Positions 1 to 8,855 of a DNA stretch of 35,113 nucleotides are shown here, one piece after another. The first letter of the stretch is position 1, and each line of letters begins with the position of its first letter. The translations under genes were made by a program, and so were the position numbers. The DNA comes from a virus: positions 1-35,113 of IMG/VR virus record IMGVR_UViG_3300045971_000016, one strand, 5' to 3'. Under the pieces are notes generated by a model. It made no database searches. It saw only the letters and a list, made by a program, of their open reading frames with translations, and was not told where the DNA came from.

Positions 1-187
1 GTTGATGTTAACGGCATACGTGGTTGCAGCGACGTCGGTCGCATCACCTTGAGTGGAGGCATTAGGATTACTTAACATACTAATAGGTGACCAAGAAATT
101 CCATCAGTCGAAGTTAACAATGCAGCACCACCTTGATTTGAATAACGATTACCTATGATGTATTTTGATCCATCCCAGATTACACAA
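1..187. repeat. Terminal direct repeat, left copy
   Basis: Identical to 34927-35113 except at base 60 (C here, A at 34986). The exact stretch after the mismatch (61-187) is 127 bases, a common maximum k-mer of de Bruijn assemblers. The overlap therefore looks like the signature of a circular assembly graph rather than a physical terminal repeat. The tail-tip reading frame passes through the joined ends without a shift, which supports circular closure at 34,926 bp. Confidence 0.9.
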
Positions 188-3100
188 CTTGGTCCAGTGC
201 CATTGAATGCCAATGGCAATACTACTGCATCCCAAGTAATGCCGTCCGTTGATGACTGAACACCGTCTGGGCTAACTGCCAAATAATGACCATCTGTCAC
301 ACATACCTGCGATGTTAGATCAGCAAGTCCAGTTGTGCCAATGTGCTCTACCCAAATTTTACCCTCTGTTGATGTAGCAACTCGTTTACCCATATTGTAG
401 GCAAGGAACTTACTACCATCCCATCCAACAAACTTAAATGCTGGTGTTGGGTCCCAATCTGGATCAGTAGTAACCGCAGTGTTGAGTTTAACTCGTGTCC
501 AATCTTTGCCGTCATCACTCCAATACACAAAATCGTTTGCTGAGTTGATCGCAACAAAACGTGATCCGTTATTGCAGATTTGTCTAATCGCAATCGCATC
601 ACGGTATGTATTGATGAAGTGAGGGCCAACGTGACCGAATACGGTATTATTGCTGAACGGTGTAGCGTTAGGGTTATTGTAAACTGATACACCAAAGATG
701 ATTAATTCTGTAGAACCACCGCCGAATGGAATGGTATTCCCAACCGTGCCTGTCGCAACATCCAATACTTTGGCTTTATTGTTTGATGTTGTAGAAACAG
801 TATGCTCAGGTGTTACCAGAACTACCTTTGTTGAAGTAGGTTTGAACGGATCAAATCCAGAGAATGGATCAGTCTCACCAGCAGCCCAGGTGCTTGTTAC
901 AGATGTGTTGCCACTACCATTGCACGGGCGAGGATCTTCAACTCTATAATCAGCATCACTAATAGTAGATCCGCCTGGAATAGGGTTAACCACTACGTTA
1001 GCATACACTGCTGGAACCACTGTGTTTACCGTGCCATTAAAGCCAGAAACACCATTATTTTCATTGATTCTATGCCAGACGGACCACGATTGTGCGTCTA
1101 AATTGCCACCTGTGTAAGTGGCAGTGGCATAGTATGCTGAAATCTGTGTATTTGCATCAAACTTATCAGTCTTTGATTCATCGTAGTAAGGCTTCTGAGA
1201 GAAACTACTTACTGTAGGGAATGTGTAGAAATTCTGTATGTGACCACGAACAGATGCAGTTAAGTTAGCCGCGTGATTGATAATGTTCGTAGACCGCATT
1301 TGTGAGTGAGTAGCACCAGAGAATACAAGATAATCGTGTGTAAAGATACCAGCACGTGAGCCGCTACCTTCGTTGGCAGTTGGTCCAAACAAGCAAGGGA
1401 ATACTTGACCATTCAACGTCACAGTATTTGTTATTGGGGTAACATTGGGTGTTGTGTTGGCTTTAATTTCCTGAGCATCAATAATGATTGTATTTGTGCC
1501 AGGATCAGCACCTAAGATAATCTTCAAGTAACCATCACCTGTGTCCATACCAGGACCAGCCTTGAAGTTAATCGTTGACCCATTACTATTTGTTGCTGCT
1601 ACGTTACCCTCTGATTTAACAGTAGAGAAGCCAGGAGTGATGTTGGCTTGAGGACCGTCTGCCTTAACTGAATCAGTGATCGCTTTTGCTGTATTAGAAC
1701 TTAGCCCAAACACAGACATAATGTCAGCATTACCAGATAAGATACCACCACTACCAAACCAGTTTAGTTTAGATGCAAGGTAAGCAGCCATCAAACCAAG
1801 CGACATACCGCCAACCACTGCACCAGTGCTATCAGTTACAGGTGTTTGGTATGGGATAAGATTAGGAACTTGAGTATAAGTGTAAGGCGTTGCTGCGGAT
1901 GGTGGACTAAACTTACTTGATCCACTTGCGTTTGCTGCTCTTACCTTAAAGTAATAAGTGCCACTTGATAGCAATACAGTCTTAAAGACAGGTGTTGCTC
2001 CAATAGTGTATGGGCCACTGTTCTCTGCTCGCATTGTGCCAAGCATTGTGTATTTGCGATTGTTATCAACTGGGTCTGCATCTTTTGTATACCAGAACTC
2101 CATCTCTGTAACCACACCAGTAGGCACAACGCCAGTAATGGAAATACTTGGTTGTGACGAAATAGTTGTCGTATCAACACCAGGTGCTGCTGGTGTAGCA
2201 ATAGGACTCAGCGATGGTAACGAATGGCCAACGCCAGTGCTTGGTATAAAGGTGCTAATGTCGCTAACTGTAAACACGTCAGCATTGTATGATAAGCCCG
2301 TGATCTCTACAGTAAGTTGACCAGCATCTGACTCTGTTTTCTTAACACGGATTACCTTAAACAGTTTACTGGACCAACCGTAGACTGAGTTAGTTAAGCC
2401 AAACACATCACCAATCTGAACATTGTATTTGCTATAGTCAGTGTTGAAGGTAACGAGCAAGTCTTCACGAGACTGACGTAAGTCTAAGTTAGCAAGGACA
2501 GATGCTTGCACTAAATTGTTAGTCAACTCGTGTGTGAGTTGATACATATTAGGTGTTTCGTTCTGATTCAGATCAGCATCAGGTAAGTTAACGCGAACAT
2601 AGTTAAACTGATCCTTCAGCACAGCATAAGGGAACTGAACTTCAATTTGGTTGTAGTATGAATCTAAGTTACTTGAAGTAAGATTGATCTGGCCAATGAT
2701 GTTGCTATCGTTGAAGTCTAATGTCTTACTTGTTGGCTTGTTCATTAACACAGCCCACTTGCCAGTGCTTACATCGTAACTAATGTTAGATCCAGCAGTA
2801 GCAGCGATCTTTTCCATATTGGTTAAGACTGCTTCTGTAGTGCGAATTAAGCCATTGATTCTATAGCGTGGTTGTGCAGGGTTAGTGCCGTATGTTACTG
2901 ACTCATCGCTGTATGAGTTCAATGCAGCAATCGTTGATAGGTCAACCGCTGCTTCTGTTAACCCAGCACCATACATTTCGTTTGTTGCATAATCAATAAG
3001 CACGTCACCTGGCTTATTCATTGTATTACGAACGTGGAACTTGATTTGTGGTATTGTGTGAGCACCCTTACTTGGATCATAGTTCATCTTCACTACAGCA

Positions 3101-3729
3101 AAGATGTAATTCTCCATCGTATAAGTGTTGTCCCAACCAGGCAAATAAGAGTATGCTGCTGGTGGGACTGTTCCAGCGATAGGTGTAGTTGTGCCAGTGA
3201 CGCAAGGTAACATTGGTGAATTGCTATCACCTTGGTATAGGTAAATGCCTACTAAATTATGTAGGTTAGTGTCTTGCACACCAGTATCATCTGTGGTATA
3301 GTCAACGGTCGTGCCGTCTGCCATAAACGTTACTTTCTGATTGCTAATGTAGATGTCATCAATAGTGATGCTCGACATCGTGCGTGATGCAGGAGTGCTT
3401 GGATTGGTAGAGTAAATGTCACCAGTCTTTTCACATAGCGTAAGCACAGCAAACATTTCTTTATTTGCATTCGTTAACTGAACATCAGTAATGGTTCCAG
3501 CAAAGTAGGAATCACCGTATGCTACTGGTGTTTTGTTGTCAGTTGCGGGGCTGATTTGTTGGCGTGAGCCGCGTGGTGTTGACGATGACGATGATCCGGC
3601 CGCATTGTCCTGATTATTTTGAAGTAACTTACTAATGCCAAGACCAATTGCTATACGTGCTAATGCCGCACCAAAGCCTTCTCCACCGAGCCAACTAAAG
3701 ATTGAACCAACCGCTTCTAACCATCCCAT
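1..3729 (-). CDS. Tail tip attachment protein, J-like (runs off left edge)
   Basis: Probable central tail-tip and receptor-binding protein, last gene of the tail module after the tape measure and two minor tail proteins. The ATG at 3729 follows AAAGGA by nine bases. The frame is open to base 1 (1,243 codons) and, across the repeated ends, continues to TAA at 34899-34897, giving 1,252 residues. Residues 1-40 include a hydrophobic glycine-rich stretch. About 60-480 corresponds in position to the tip-forming part of J-type proteins. About 505-610 looks like a fibronectin type III domain. About 1060-1235 has four Asp-box-like turns (SDDGKDW, STEGKIW, STDGITW, STDGISW), as in sialidase-type propellers. 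Family membership rests on order, size and these domains; receptor binding by the C-terminus is inferred. Confidence 0.8.
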   Translation of the reverse strand, partial: MGWLEAVGSIFSWLGGEGFGAALARIAIGLGISKLLQNNQDNAAGSSSSSTPRGSRQQISPATDNKTPVAYGDSYFAGTITDVQLTNANKEMFAVLTLCEKTGDIYSTNPSTPASRTMSSITIDDIYISNQKVTFMADGTTVDYTTDDTGVQDTNLHNLVGIYLYQGDSNSPMLPCVTGTTTPIAGTVPPAAYSYLPGWDNTYTMENYIFAVVKMNYDPSKGAHTIPQIKFHVRNTMNKPGDVLIDYATNEMYGAGLTEAAVDLSTIAALNSYSDESVTYGTNPAQPRYRINGLIRTTEAVLTNMEKIAATAGSNISYDVSTGKWAVLMNKPTSKTLDFNDSNIIGQINLTSSNLDSYYNQIEVQFPYAVLKDQFNYVRVNLPDADLNQNETPNMYQLTHELTNNLVQASVLANLDLRQSREDLLVTFNTDYSKYNVQIGDVFGLTNSVYGWSSKLFKVIRVKKTESDAGQLTVEITGLSYNADVFTVSDISTFIPSTGVGHSLPSLSPIATPAAPGVDTTTISSQPSISITGVVPTGVVTEMEFWYTKDADPVDNNRKYTMLGTMRAENSGPYTIGATPVFKTVLLSSGTYYFKVRAANASGSSKFSPPSAATPYTYTQVPNLIPYQTPVTDSTGAVVGGMSLGLMAAYLASKLNWFGSGGILSGNADIMSVFGLSSNTAKAITDSVKADGPQANITPGFSTVKSEGNVAATNSNGSTINFKAGPGMDTGDGYLKIILGADPGTNTIIIDAQEIKANTTPNVTPITNTVTLNGQVFPCLFGPTANEGSGSRAGIFTHDYLVFSGATHSQMRSTNIINHAANLTASVRGHIQNFYTFPTVSSFSQKPYYDESKTDKFDANTQISAYYATATYTGGNLDAQSWSVWHRINENNGVSGFNGTVNTVVPAVYANVVVNPIPGGSTISDADYRVEDPRPCNGSGNTSVTSTWAAGETDPFSGFDPFKPTSTKVVLVTPEHTVSTTSNNKAKVLDVATGTVGNTIPFGGGSTELIIFGVSVYNNPNATPFSNNTVFGHVGPHFINTYRDAIAIRQICNNGSRFVAINSANDFVYWSDDGKDWTRVKLNTAVTTDPDWDPTPAFKFVGWDGSKFLAYNMGKRVATSTEGKIWVEHIGTTGLADLTSQVCVTDGHYLAVSPDGVQSSTDGITWDAVVLPLAFNGTGPSCVIWDGSKYIIGNRYSNQGGAALLTSTDGISWSPISMLSNPNASTQGDATDVAATTYAVNIN

Positions 3730-3742
3730 AATCTATTATCCT

Positions 3743-4408
3743 TTATTTTGTGACTGTATTGATCGCAGTCTGTCCAGGTGTTGCTGATGTTGCTGAACTT
3801 GGAGTAGTTCCGCCAAAGTCAAAGATTGTATCAGCAATAACGCCAACTCTATCCATACTATGATCACCTGGAAACCAATAATTCTGATCTGCTTGGTTAG
3901 TTCTACGTCCTGATACTTTGTGCTTGAGCACCGACATAATAGAACTACAAACTAACGATGCAGTCATAGTTACTGATTGTTTTGCACCATCTGCCCAATC
4001 TTCATTGAACGTAAAGTTATTTACGACACCCGTAAATTCATTTACTGGGTTGCCAGAGGTAGCGATAAATTGCCCATTGGTATCAAAGAATGCTCTGCGA
4101 ATTTCAACAGGGCTTCCTTTGACTGGGTTAGCGACAATGTCTGCAATGTAGTTATTACCAATGCCAGACAAGGTAATGGTAACATCTCCGTTAGATGCTT
4201 TAACGTCTTGTGCAATCTGCGATACACCAAGTAAGTTACCAACTGCTGGGTATGTATAAGACACACCGTCAGACTCAGTGATAGCGAAAGGCACTTGGTG
4301 CGAACTCATACGGATTATCACAGGTGCACCAGACTCCATTACAGTCATCTTCACAAACGTAGATTGTTGGACGGCTGTCTTGGTTGTAAGATCCAATGCT
4401 GTTGACAT
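3743..4408 (-). CDS. Minor tail protein (tail tip region)
   Basis: A 221-residue protein between another minor tail protein and the tail-tip gene. It is rich in beta-forming residues with no membrane segment. In lambda-like and related siphoviruses the two or three genes between tape measure and tip encode distal-tail and tip-collar proteins, and the size fits that role. Its ATG overlaps the last base region of the upstream gene, so translation is probably coupled. The C-terminus is low in complexity and rich in Ser, Thr and Ala. The exact role (distal tail, hub or collar) cannot be decided from motifs I can see. Confidence 0.65.
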   Translation of the reverse strand: MSTALDLTTKTAVQQSTFVKMTVMESGAPVIIRMSSHQVPFAITESDGVSYTYPAVGNLLGVSQIAQDVKASNGDVTITLSGIGNNYIADIVANPVKGSPVEIRRAFFDTNGQFIATSGNPVNEFTGVVNNFTFNEDWADGAKQSVTMTASLVCSSIMSVLKHKVSGRRTNQADQNYWFPGDHSMDRVGVIADTIFDFGGTTPSSATSATPGQTAINTVTK

Positions 4409-4995
4409 TATGCTAATTCCTCAAAGAATACGAACGACCCAGACCACTTAACGCAACGGTCGTATGGATCAATCTTCCATTCAGGAAACTGTGTGCAAAC
4501 AATCTTGAATGCACAATTAGACCCAACTATTACTGCCCCTGATCCTGATGCATCAAGCACTGGACGATTTAATGTAATAGACGATCCTGTGGTTGCTGCT
4601 GAGTAAACTCTTGCGTTGGCACCAAACTGAATCAAGTCACCTGATGTTAGTGTGCCACCGCTAAGTGTTAATGCATCTGACCCTAATGTCCAAGTCGCTG
4701 ATGTTGGTGGTGTAGTTGATTGAGTCCCAAACAAATAAGCAAGCCCAGCATTATTACCAAACGTTATAGTTCCTGTTGTGAACCTATCTGCTTTGTCCAA
4801 TGCTTCTATGTATGGGCGTGCCTTCTCCCAAGTTATACCTTGCGATGGAGTAACAGTAAATCTCCAAATTTGACCGCCACGTGATACTGAACGAACAGTC
4901 TGGTCACGGGCTACTGTTTGTGCTACTACTGCACGTTTATTGATTGATAGATCAACTGCGTTGTCTATAACCCATTGAAATACTGATGCTGTCAT
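4408..4995 (-). CDS. Minor tail protein, possible distal tail protein
   Basis: A 195-residue protein directly after the tape measure gene, only three bases downstream of its stop, with GGAG just before the ATG. The N-terminal third (WRFTVTPSQGITW, RPYIEALDKADRF) followed by a repetitive Gly/Thr/Ser beta-rich middle and a Trp/Tyr-rich C-terminus (FPEWKIDPYDRCVKW) suits a distal tail or tail-tube-capping protein. The placement between tape measure and tip is the main evidence. No catalytic motif is seen. The middle (about 95-150), with LGSDALTLSGGTLTSGD, could be a small inserted beta domain. Confidence 0.6.
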   Translation of the reverse strand: MTASVFQWVIDNAVDLSINKRAVVAQTVARDQTVRSVSRGGQIWRFTVTPSQGITWEKARPYIEALDKADRFTTGTITFGNNAGLAYLFGTQSTTPPTSATWTLGSDALTLSGGTLTSGDLIQFGANARVYSAATTGSSITLNRPVLDASGSGAVIVGSNCAFKIVCTQFPEWKIDPYDRCVKWSGSFVFFEELA

Positions 4996-4998
4996 TTA

Positions 4999-7686
4999 TT
5001 ATGCTCCTCCAGGCAACATTCTTTGCCCACGTTGTGATACTGCGTAGATGAAACTTGGGTCAGCAGCGATCATAGCCTGGAATGATTTGGCATCTACTGC
5101 GTTTATGTTGTAAGTCACATTAGTCGCTGCACTACCATTGCTTGGACCAACCCTTGCTGGACCTTGCACTAACTCAGGACGAACTTCACCTACTACACCT
5201 ACTTGGCCTGCAGGAATGTCACCACCTGATGCGTGGAATAAACTTCCAATCTGACCCCAAATACTTCCGCCTCCACCGCCACTACCTGATGTAATGTTGG
5301 CAAATAGACGTTGCACATCTGACTTCATAAGAGCAACAACCATATCTTGTAATAGGCTGTTCCAGTTTACTTTACCAGTGCGGACCATTTGTTCAAATAC
5401 TGACTCGAAACTCTTCTCGAATGTGTTAAACATTTCTGATGCACGAGTTGCTTCGTTAGATGCGTTGTCAGCAAAGTCCTTCCACGCCTTAGTCCAACCA
5501 GTATCAAACTGACGTGACTTATCAATCAAGTCTTGTGTTGCTTGTTTTGCAGGTTCCCAATCTGCTGTGATGGTAGCCTTCATTGGTGCAATTTCTTCGT
5601 CTGTAAGTTTGCGACCTAACTGTGCTTCCTTGATCTTAATAAGTCCATCAAGTTGAGCATTAACTTGCTTCTTGATGTTGTTTAACTTCTTCTCGTCGTT
5701 AGTCATTGTTAGTTCGTCCATCGCCAGTCTTATGTCGTTGACTTCCTTAGATACCTTCAACTGATCTTCCATAATGTAGCGACGTGCTTTTTCACTATTC
5801 TCTGCACCAACTAATTCACCCTTCAACTTAGCCATCTCTGATGTTTGGTCAATGATGAGTTGTTTTTGTTTTGTTAACTCTGCTATCTGAGTAGAGTTCT
5901 TACCCTTCTCACGCGAGTTTGCTGCCTCAACTTGTAGGCGTTTAATTTCACCTTCAATGCGAAGCACTTCTGTTTTCTTCTTAACGTCTGTGTCAAACTC
6001 TTGTAACTTAGCAGCACGAACTTCATCGCTTGCACTAACTAAACTAAGTTCAAGTTTTAATCTCTCAGCAGCAAGAGTATTGTTTTGCTGCATCTGTGCT
6101 GTCTGATTTCTAATGCTTTGTGCGGCCGCAGCACTTGGGTTAAGATCGTGTTCGCCTGGGTTAAGAACAGTAGTCTTTGGCTTACCTGTTTCACCCTTCA
6201 ATGATGCTTCCAATTTCTTTTGCATCTCTTGCTGATCTTTAATCATCTTATCAGTCATCTCTTTAGTCTTGGCTTCTGCTTCGCCTGCTGTAGAGTCTGT
6301 AATGCCAAAGAAGTCGCTGATAAAGTTTGCTCCAGAGTGATCTGATTTATCACCACCCCAAATACCGTGCTTCTCACCAAATGTTGCTTGGTAGACTGCC
6401 CATAGTGAACCTGCCGCTGCGATGAATGCCCCGATTGGGCCTACTGCCGCTACTACTGCGGTTCTTACACCAAGCATTGCACCAGCAAATCCTGTAGCGG
6501 CGACTGATGCACCACCCATAACAGGGACTGACGCGGCGGTAATGCCTGTTGCCACGCCTGTTGCTTCTGCTAATGCACCCTTAGCAACTACTAAACGCCA
6601 GGTTGTTCTTTCCAATGTAGCAGTAGCAATAGATGCTTCTGCTTCTGTGGTTGCGTATGTTAAGTTGGCTCTTGCTTCAGCGACCGATGCTTCATAACTT
6701 GCTACCTTAGCAGTCAACGCCCGCATTTTAACCGCAGCATTTTCCATAACTGCGGCGGAGTTAACCTCTAACGAACCCGCTTCAAGTTTAGCACCTGCTG
6801 ATCCTAACCCAAACGCACCCGCTAATCCAACAACCGCATCCTTGATAGAGTTGATTGCGACTAATGTTCCAGCACCAGCAAACAATGCCATAATAGCAAG
6901 TAAGCCCATTGCTGTGCGTTTTGCACCGTCTGTCCCTTCAATGAATGGTTGTATCCACTCAAGAGCAGGTTTAAGCAATAGTAGGAACTCGTTCCTTACC
7001 AGTTGAGTCTTTGCAGCAAGTTCGTCTAAGATAATTTTAGCAGACTCTGTTGCGGTTGCTGCTTCCTTTTGTGAACCAGCAAACCTATCAATGTTACCTG
7101 CTAAGTCTCCCCAGTCAGTCATCTTTGCTGCTTTGCCCATTAACTCTGATGCAAGTTGAGCACGGCGAGCAGGATCTTCCATTGCTGCTAATGAGTGAGC
7201 AATTTTACTGAATGCTTCGTCAGGTGACATCTTGCGTAAGTCGTTCATAGATATACCAAGCCTGCTAAACGAATCACGAAGTGTTGTATTGCCATCACTT
7301 GCATCTTGTGCAGCAACGTTCATCTTCTGAATCATACCAGCAACGTCTTGTGCTGATTTACCAGCCAAAGCACCTGCTAATTGTAACTCCATCATTGACT
7401 GAGTGGTGATACCGATCGAGTTGCCCAACTCAACCATCATAGCACCACCTTCCATTGTTGACTTAAGAAATTCTAATAAGCCAATGCCAACTATAGCAGC
7501 ACCAAGACTTTCCATCTTGGATTTAACTTGCTCTGCTGCCTTTGCTAAATTCTCAAACATTTCTTTATTGTGTTTGAGTCCAGCATCAACCTTCTGCGAG
7601 AAATCTACAGCCTTTTTCTGTGCTGCATCTAACTTGCCTGTGTATTGTGAGTCGTCTAAGACCAGTGCTACGCCAATGTCTGCCAT
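4999..7686 (-). CDS. Tape measure protein
   Basis: An 895-residue protein, the longest in the head-tail block, that sets tail length and is thought to pass into the cell envelope during DNA ejection. The N-terminus (about 1-230) is helical, with alternating hydrophobic and charged residues (AQKKAVDFSQKVDAGLK). Two hydrophobic stretches lie at about 258-280 and 390-435. A Lys/Glu/Gln-rich coiled coil spans about 470-720. The C-terminus contains SGGDIPAGQVGVVGE, a sequence type common at the end of lambda gpH-like tape measures. AAAGGA precedes the ATG. At the usual ratio of about 0.15 nm per residue the tail would be roughly 130 nm (inference). Confidence 0.93.
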   Translation of the reverse strand: MADIGVALVLDDSQYTGKLDAAQKKAVDFSQKVDAGLKHNKEMFENLAKAAEQVKSKMESLGAAIVGIGLLEFLKSTMEGGAMMVELGNSIGITTQSMMELQLAGALAGKSAQDVAGMIQKMNVAAQDASDGNTTLRDSFSRLGISMNDLRKMSPDEAFSKIAHSLAAMEDPARRAQLASELMGKAAKMTDWGDLAGNIDRFAGSQKEAATATESAKIILDELAAKTQLVRNEFLLLLKPALEWIQPFIEGTDGAKRTAMGLLAIMALFAGAGTLVAINSIKDAVVGLAGAFGLGSAGAKLEAGSLEVNSAAVMENAAVKMRALTAKVASYEASVAEARANLTYATTEAEASIATATLERTTWRLVVAKGALAEATGVATGITAASVPVMGGASVAATGFAGAMLGVRTAVVAAVGPIGAFIAAAGSLWAVYQATFGEKHGIWGGDKSDHSGANFISDFFGITDSTAGEAEAKTKEMTDKMIKDQQEMQKKLEASLKGETGKPKTTVLNPGEHDLNPSAAAAQSIRNQTAQMQQNNTLAAERLKLELSLVSASDEVRAAKLQEFDTDVKKKTEVLRIEGEIKRLQVEAANSREKGKNSTQIAELTKQKQLIIDQTSEMAKLKGELVGAENSEKARRYIMEDQLKVSKEVNDIRLAMDELTMTNDEKKLNNIKKQVNAQLDGLIKIKEAQLGRKLTDEEIAPMKATITADWEPAKQATQDLIDKSRQFDTGWTKAWKDFADNASNEATRASEMFNTFEKSFESVFEQMVRTGKVNWNSLLQDMVVALMKSDVQRLFANITSGSGGGGGSIWGQIGSLFHASGGDIPAGQVGVVGEVRPELVQGPARVGPSNGSAATNVTYNINAVDAKSFQAMIAADPSFIYAVSQRGQRMLPGGA

Positions 7687-7690
7687 AAGT

Positions 7691-8026
7691 TTATCCTTTT
7701 TTACCCCAACGTTTAATGTAATCTGCCACTAACTTGTTGATATAGTTTATCGTTGGTTGTGACATACCGTTAGGTGCTTGATCTGATCCACGCATCTGTC
7801 CGTCGCGAAATCCCCTTCCAGCATCCAATACAGGAGCATAAGGGTAATGAGCGTTAATGACAGATGTGTAGTTGTTATTTTCAAGATCAGTATTTGCTCG
7901 GGCGTTACCAGTGCGGATAGGCGTGATGTCGCGGAAGTAACGATAGGCTGGCTCCATTACTTCTCGTTTTAGTTGCTTCGCTTTTTTGAACTTAGCAAAT
8001 AATCCTGACATATCGACTTGCGTCAT
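7691..8026 (-). CDS. HK97 gp10-like tail completion / minor tail protein
   Basis: A 111-residue basic protein between the tail assembly chaperones and the tape measure. The segments RDITPIRTGNARANTDLE and INAHYPYAPVLDAGRGF follow the pattern of HK97 gp10-type proteins, where a T.P..TG motif is followed by a Y...ld.G motif. Those proteins act in head-tail joining or tail completion. Its ATG overlaps the stop of the upstream chaperone gene as ATGA, so the two are translationally coupled. The position after the chaperones is unusual, since gp10-like genes more often sit before the major tail protein. The family call is from motif memory, not a search. Confidence 0.6.
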   Translation of the reverse strand: MTQVDMSGLFAKFKKAKQLKREVMEPAYRYFRDITPIRTGNARANTDLENNNYTSVINAHYPYAPVLDAGRGFRDGQMRGSDQAPNGMSQPTINYINKLVADYIKRWGKKG

Positions 8027-8235
8027 TTGTTTTTAACCTTATCCATCATAGCCTGCATCTGGTCTATACTTAACTTAGGGGGAGGAGGACGACCTGTCTC
8101 CGCAATGGTTCTCTGATAATTCAGGTAACTATCTGCAACATCCATTATCCTGAAGTCTAATACTGTTGCTCTTTCAAGCACTTCGCTTGGTAACTTACCG
8201 TAGCGTTGTGCCATCCTATCAAGAGTAACGGCCAT
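8023..8235 (-). CDS. Tail assembly chaperone, second frame (T-like)
   Basis: A 70-residue reading frame just downstream of the 102-residue chaperone gene. In lambda, G and GT chaperones bind the tape measure while tail protein polymerises around it, and GT arises by -1 frameshifting. Here this frame is open upstream of its ATG back to the heptamer GGGAAAA at 8283-8277, so a -1 slip would give a fusion of about 181 residues (97 + 14 linker + 70). The ATG at 8235 has only a weak ribosome binding site, so frameshifting is the more likely way it is made. It ends by overlapping the next gene as ATGA. Confidence 0.75.
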   Translation of the reverse strand: MAVTLDRMAQRYGKLPSEVLERATVLDFRIMDVADSYLNYQRTIAETGRPPPPKLSIDQMQAMMDKVKNK

Positions 8236-8258
8236 CCCGACTTCATTAGACTCTGGAC

Positions 8259-8567
8259 TTAATTCCTCCCCTGTGATTTTCCCAATTCAATTACTATCTT
8301 ATTTACTACCTGCATCAAAAGTGTTGGCGGCATAGTCATACCGTCACGTAACACCTTCTTGCCATCTTCATCCAGGATAACGTCTTTAAGAACGCTAACC
8401 ATATTGTCTTTGCCGTCCGTTGACAACTGGAATTGCATAAACACGTCAAGAGGCATCGGGAGCATTGTATAGAAATCCAATGGCTCTCCGTATTCTTTTA
8501 CGGTTGTTTCGTCGTCAAGGGTGAGTTTTGTTAGTGCTGGTTTGCTAACTAAGTCTGTGAGTTTCAT
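8259..8567 (-). CDS. Tail assembly chaperone, first frame (G-like)
   Basis: A 102-residue protein between the major tail protein and the tape measure, the fixed place of the G/GT-type chaperones. It is acidic and helical, starts MKLTDLVSKPALTKLTLDD and ends shortly after codons 96-97 (GGA AAA), which form the slippery heptamer with the preceding G. AAGGAG lies just before the ATG. Like other G proteins it would be the major product and the frameshifted G-T fusion the minor one. Identity is inferred from position, length and the slippery site rather than sequence similarity. Confidence 0.75.
   Translation of the reverse strand: MKLTDLVSKPALTKLTLDDETTVKEYGEPLDFYTMLPMPLDVFMQFQLSTDGKDNMVSVLKDVILDEDGKKVLRDGMTMPPTLLMQVVNKIVIELGKSQGRN
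8277..8283 (-). promoter_or_regulatory. Programmed -1 ribosomal frameshift heptamer GGGAAAA
   Basis: On the minus strand the heptamer is phased G GGA AAA in the 102-codon frame, the X XXY YYZ arrangement required for -1 slippage; lambda uses GGGAAAG at the equivalent place. After the slip, reading continues without a stop into the 70-codon frame. A GGGGAGG stretch six bases downstream could pair with 16S rRNA, but it lies downstream of the heptamer instead of the usual upstream place. I did not find a strong downstream stem by eye. Confidence 0.75.
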
Positions 8568-8598
8568 CTGTAAATCTCCTTATCTGTTGAACTCGATG

Positions 8599-8775
8599 CT
8601 ACCTATCCAATGCTTTTTGCTTTAAGTCGTTTATTAGGACTAATGCAAAAGATAGTCTGTTTTGAATCTTGTGTATGTCTTGCTGAGCACACCGTATCTC
8701 ATTACTCGACTTAGCCATCTCGGCAAGTAGCGAGTCGAGAATCTCTGCGTCAGTCTTGTTGTTGAGAACTTCCAT
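8599..8775 (-). CDS. Small helical protein of unknown function
   Basis: A 58-residue frame starting MEVLNNKTDAEILDSLLAEM, in the gap between the major tail protein and the chaperone genes. A strong GGAGG sits 10 bases before the ATG, and a TATAAATAC element lies just upstream, so expression is well supported. The protein is predicted helical throughout, with heptad-like hydrophobic spacing (LDSLLAEM, IHKIQNRLSFALVLINDL), and could be a short coiled coil. I do not recognise it. Its position suggests a tail assembly or regulatory role, which is a guess. Confidence 0.65.
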   Translation of the reverse strand: MEVLNNKTDAEILDSLLAEMAKSSNEIRCAQQDIHKIQNRLSFALVLINDLKQKALDR

Positions 8776-8794
8776 ATCTTCAAACCTCCATATA

Positions 8795-8804
8795 GTATTT
8801 ATAC
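8795..8804 (-). promoter_or_regulatory. Late-type promoter element GTATAAATAC
   Basis: This is the closest match in the window to the T4 late promoter core TATAAATA. It lies 20 bases before the ATG at 8775 and just after the hairpin that ends the major tail protein gene. No TTGACA-like -35 box is visible at the right distance. Confidence 0.5.
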
Positions 8805-8812
8805 ATAGAAAG

Positions 8813-8834
8813 ACAGGGCCACTAAGGACCCTGT
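8813..8834 (-). terminator. Hairpin terminator after major tail protein gene
   Basis: On the minus strand ACAGGGTC pairs with GGCCCTGT (8 bp including one G-U) around a six-base loop, followed by CTTTCT. It stands 21 bases after the stop of the major tail protein gene. The T-run is short, so it may attenuate transcription or stabilise the 3' end more than stop it fully. Confidence 0.5.
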
Positions 8835-8855
8835 TTCCAATTGCTTTAGGTTAAA

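Noticed and set aside
1-187. Physical direct terminal repeat of the virion DNA
   Set aside because: The exact stretch is 127 bases, an assembler k-mer length, and the repeat lies inside the tail-tip gene. Real packaging repeats are more often near terminase genes. Circular closure is the simpler reading.
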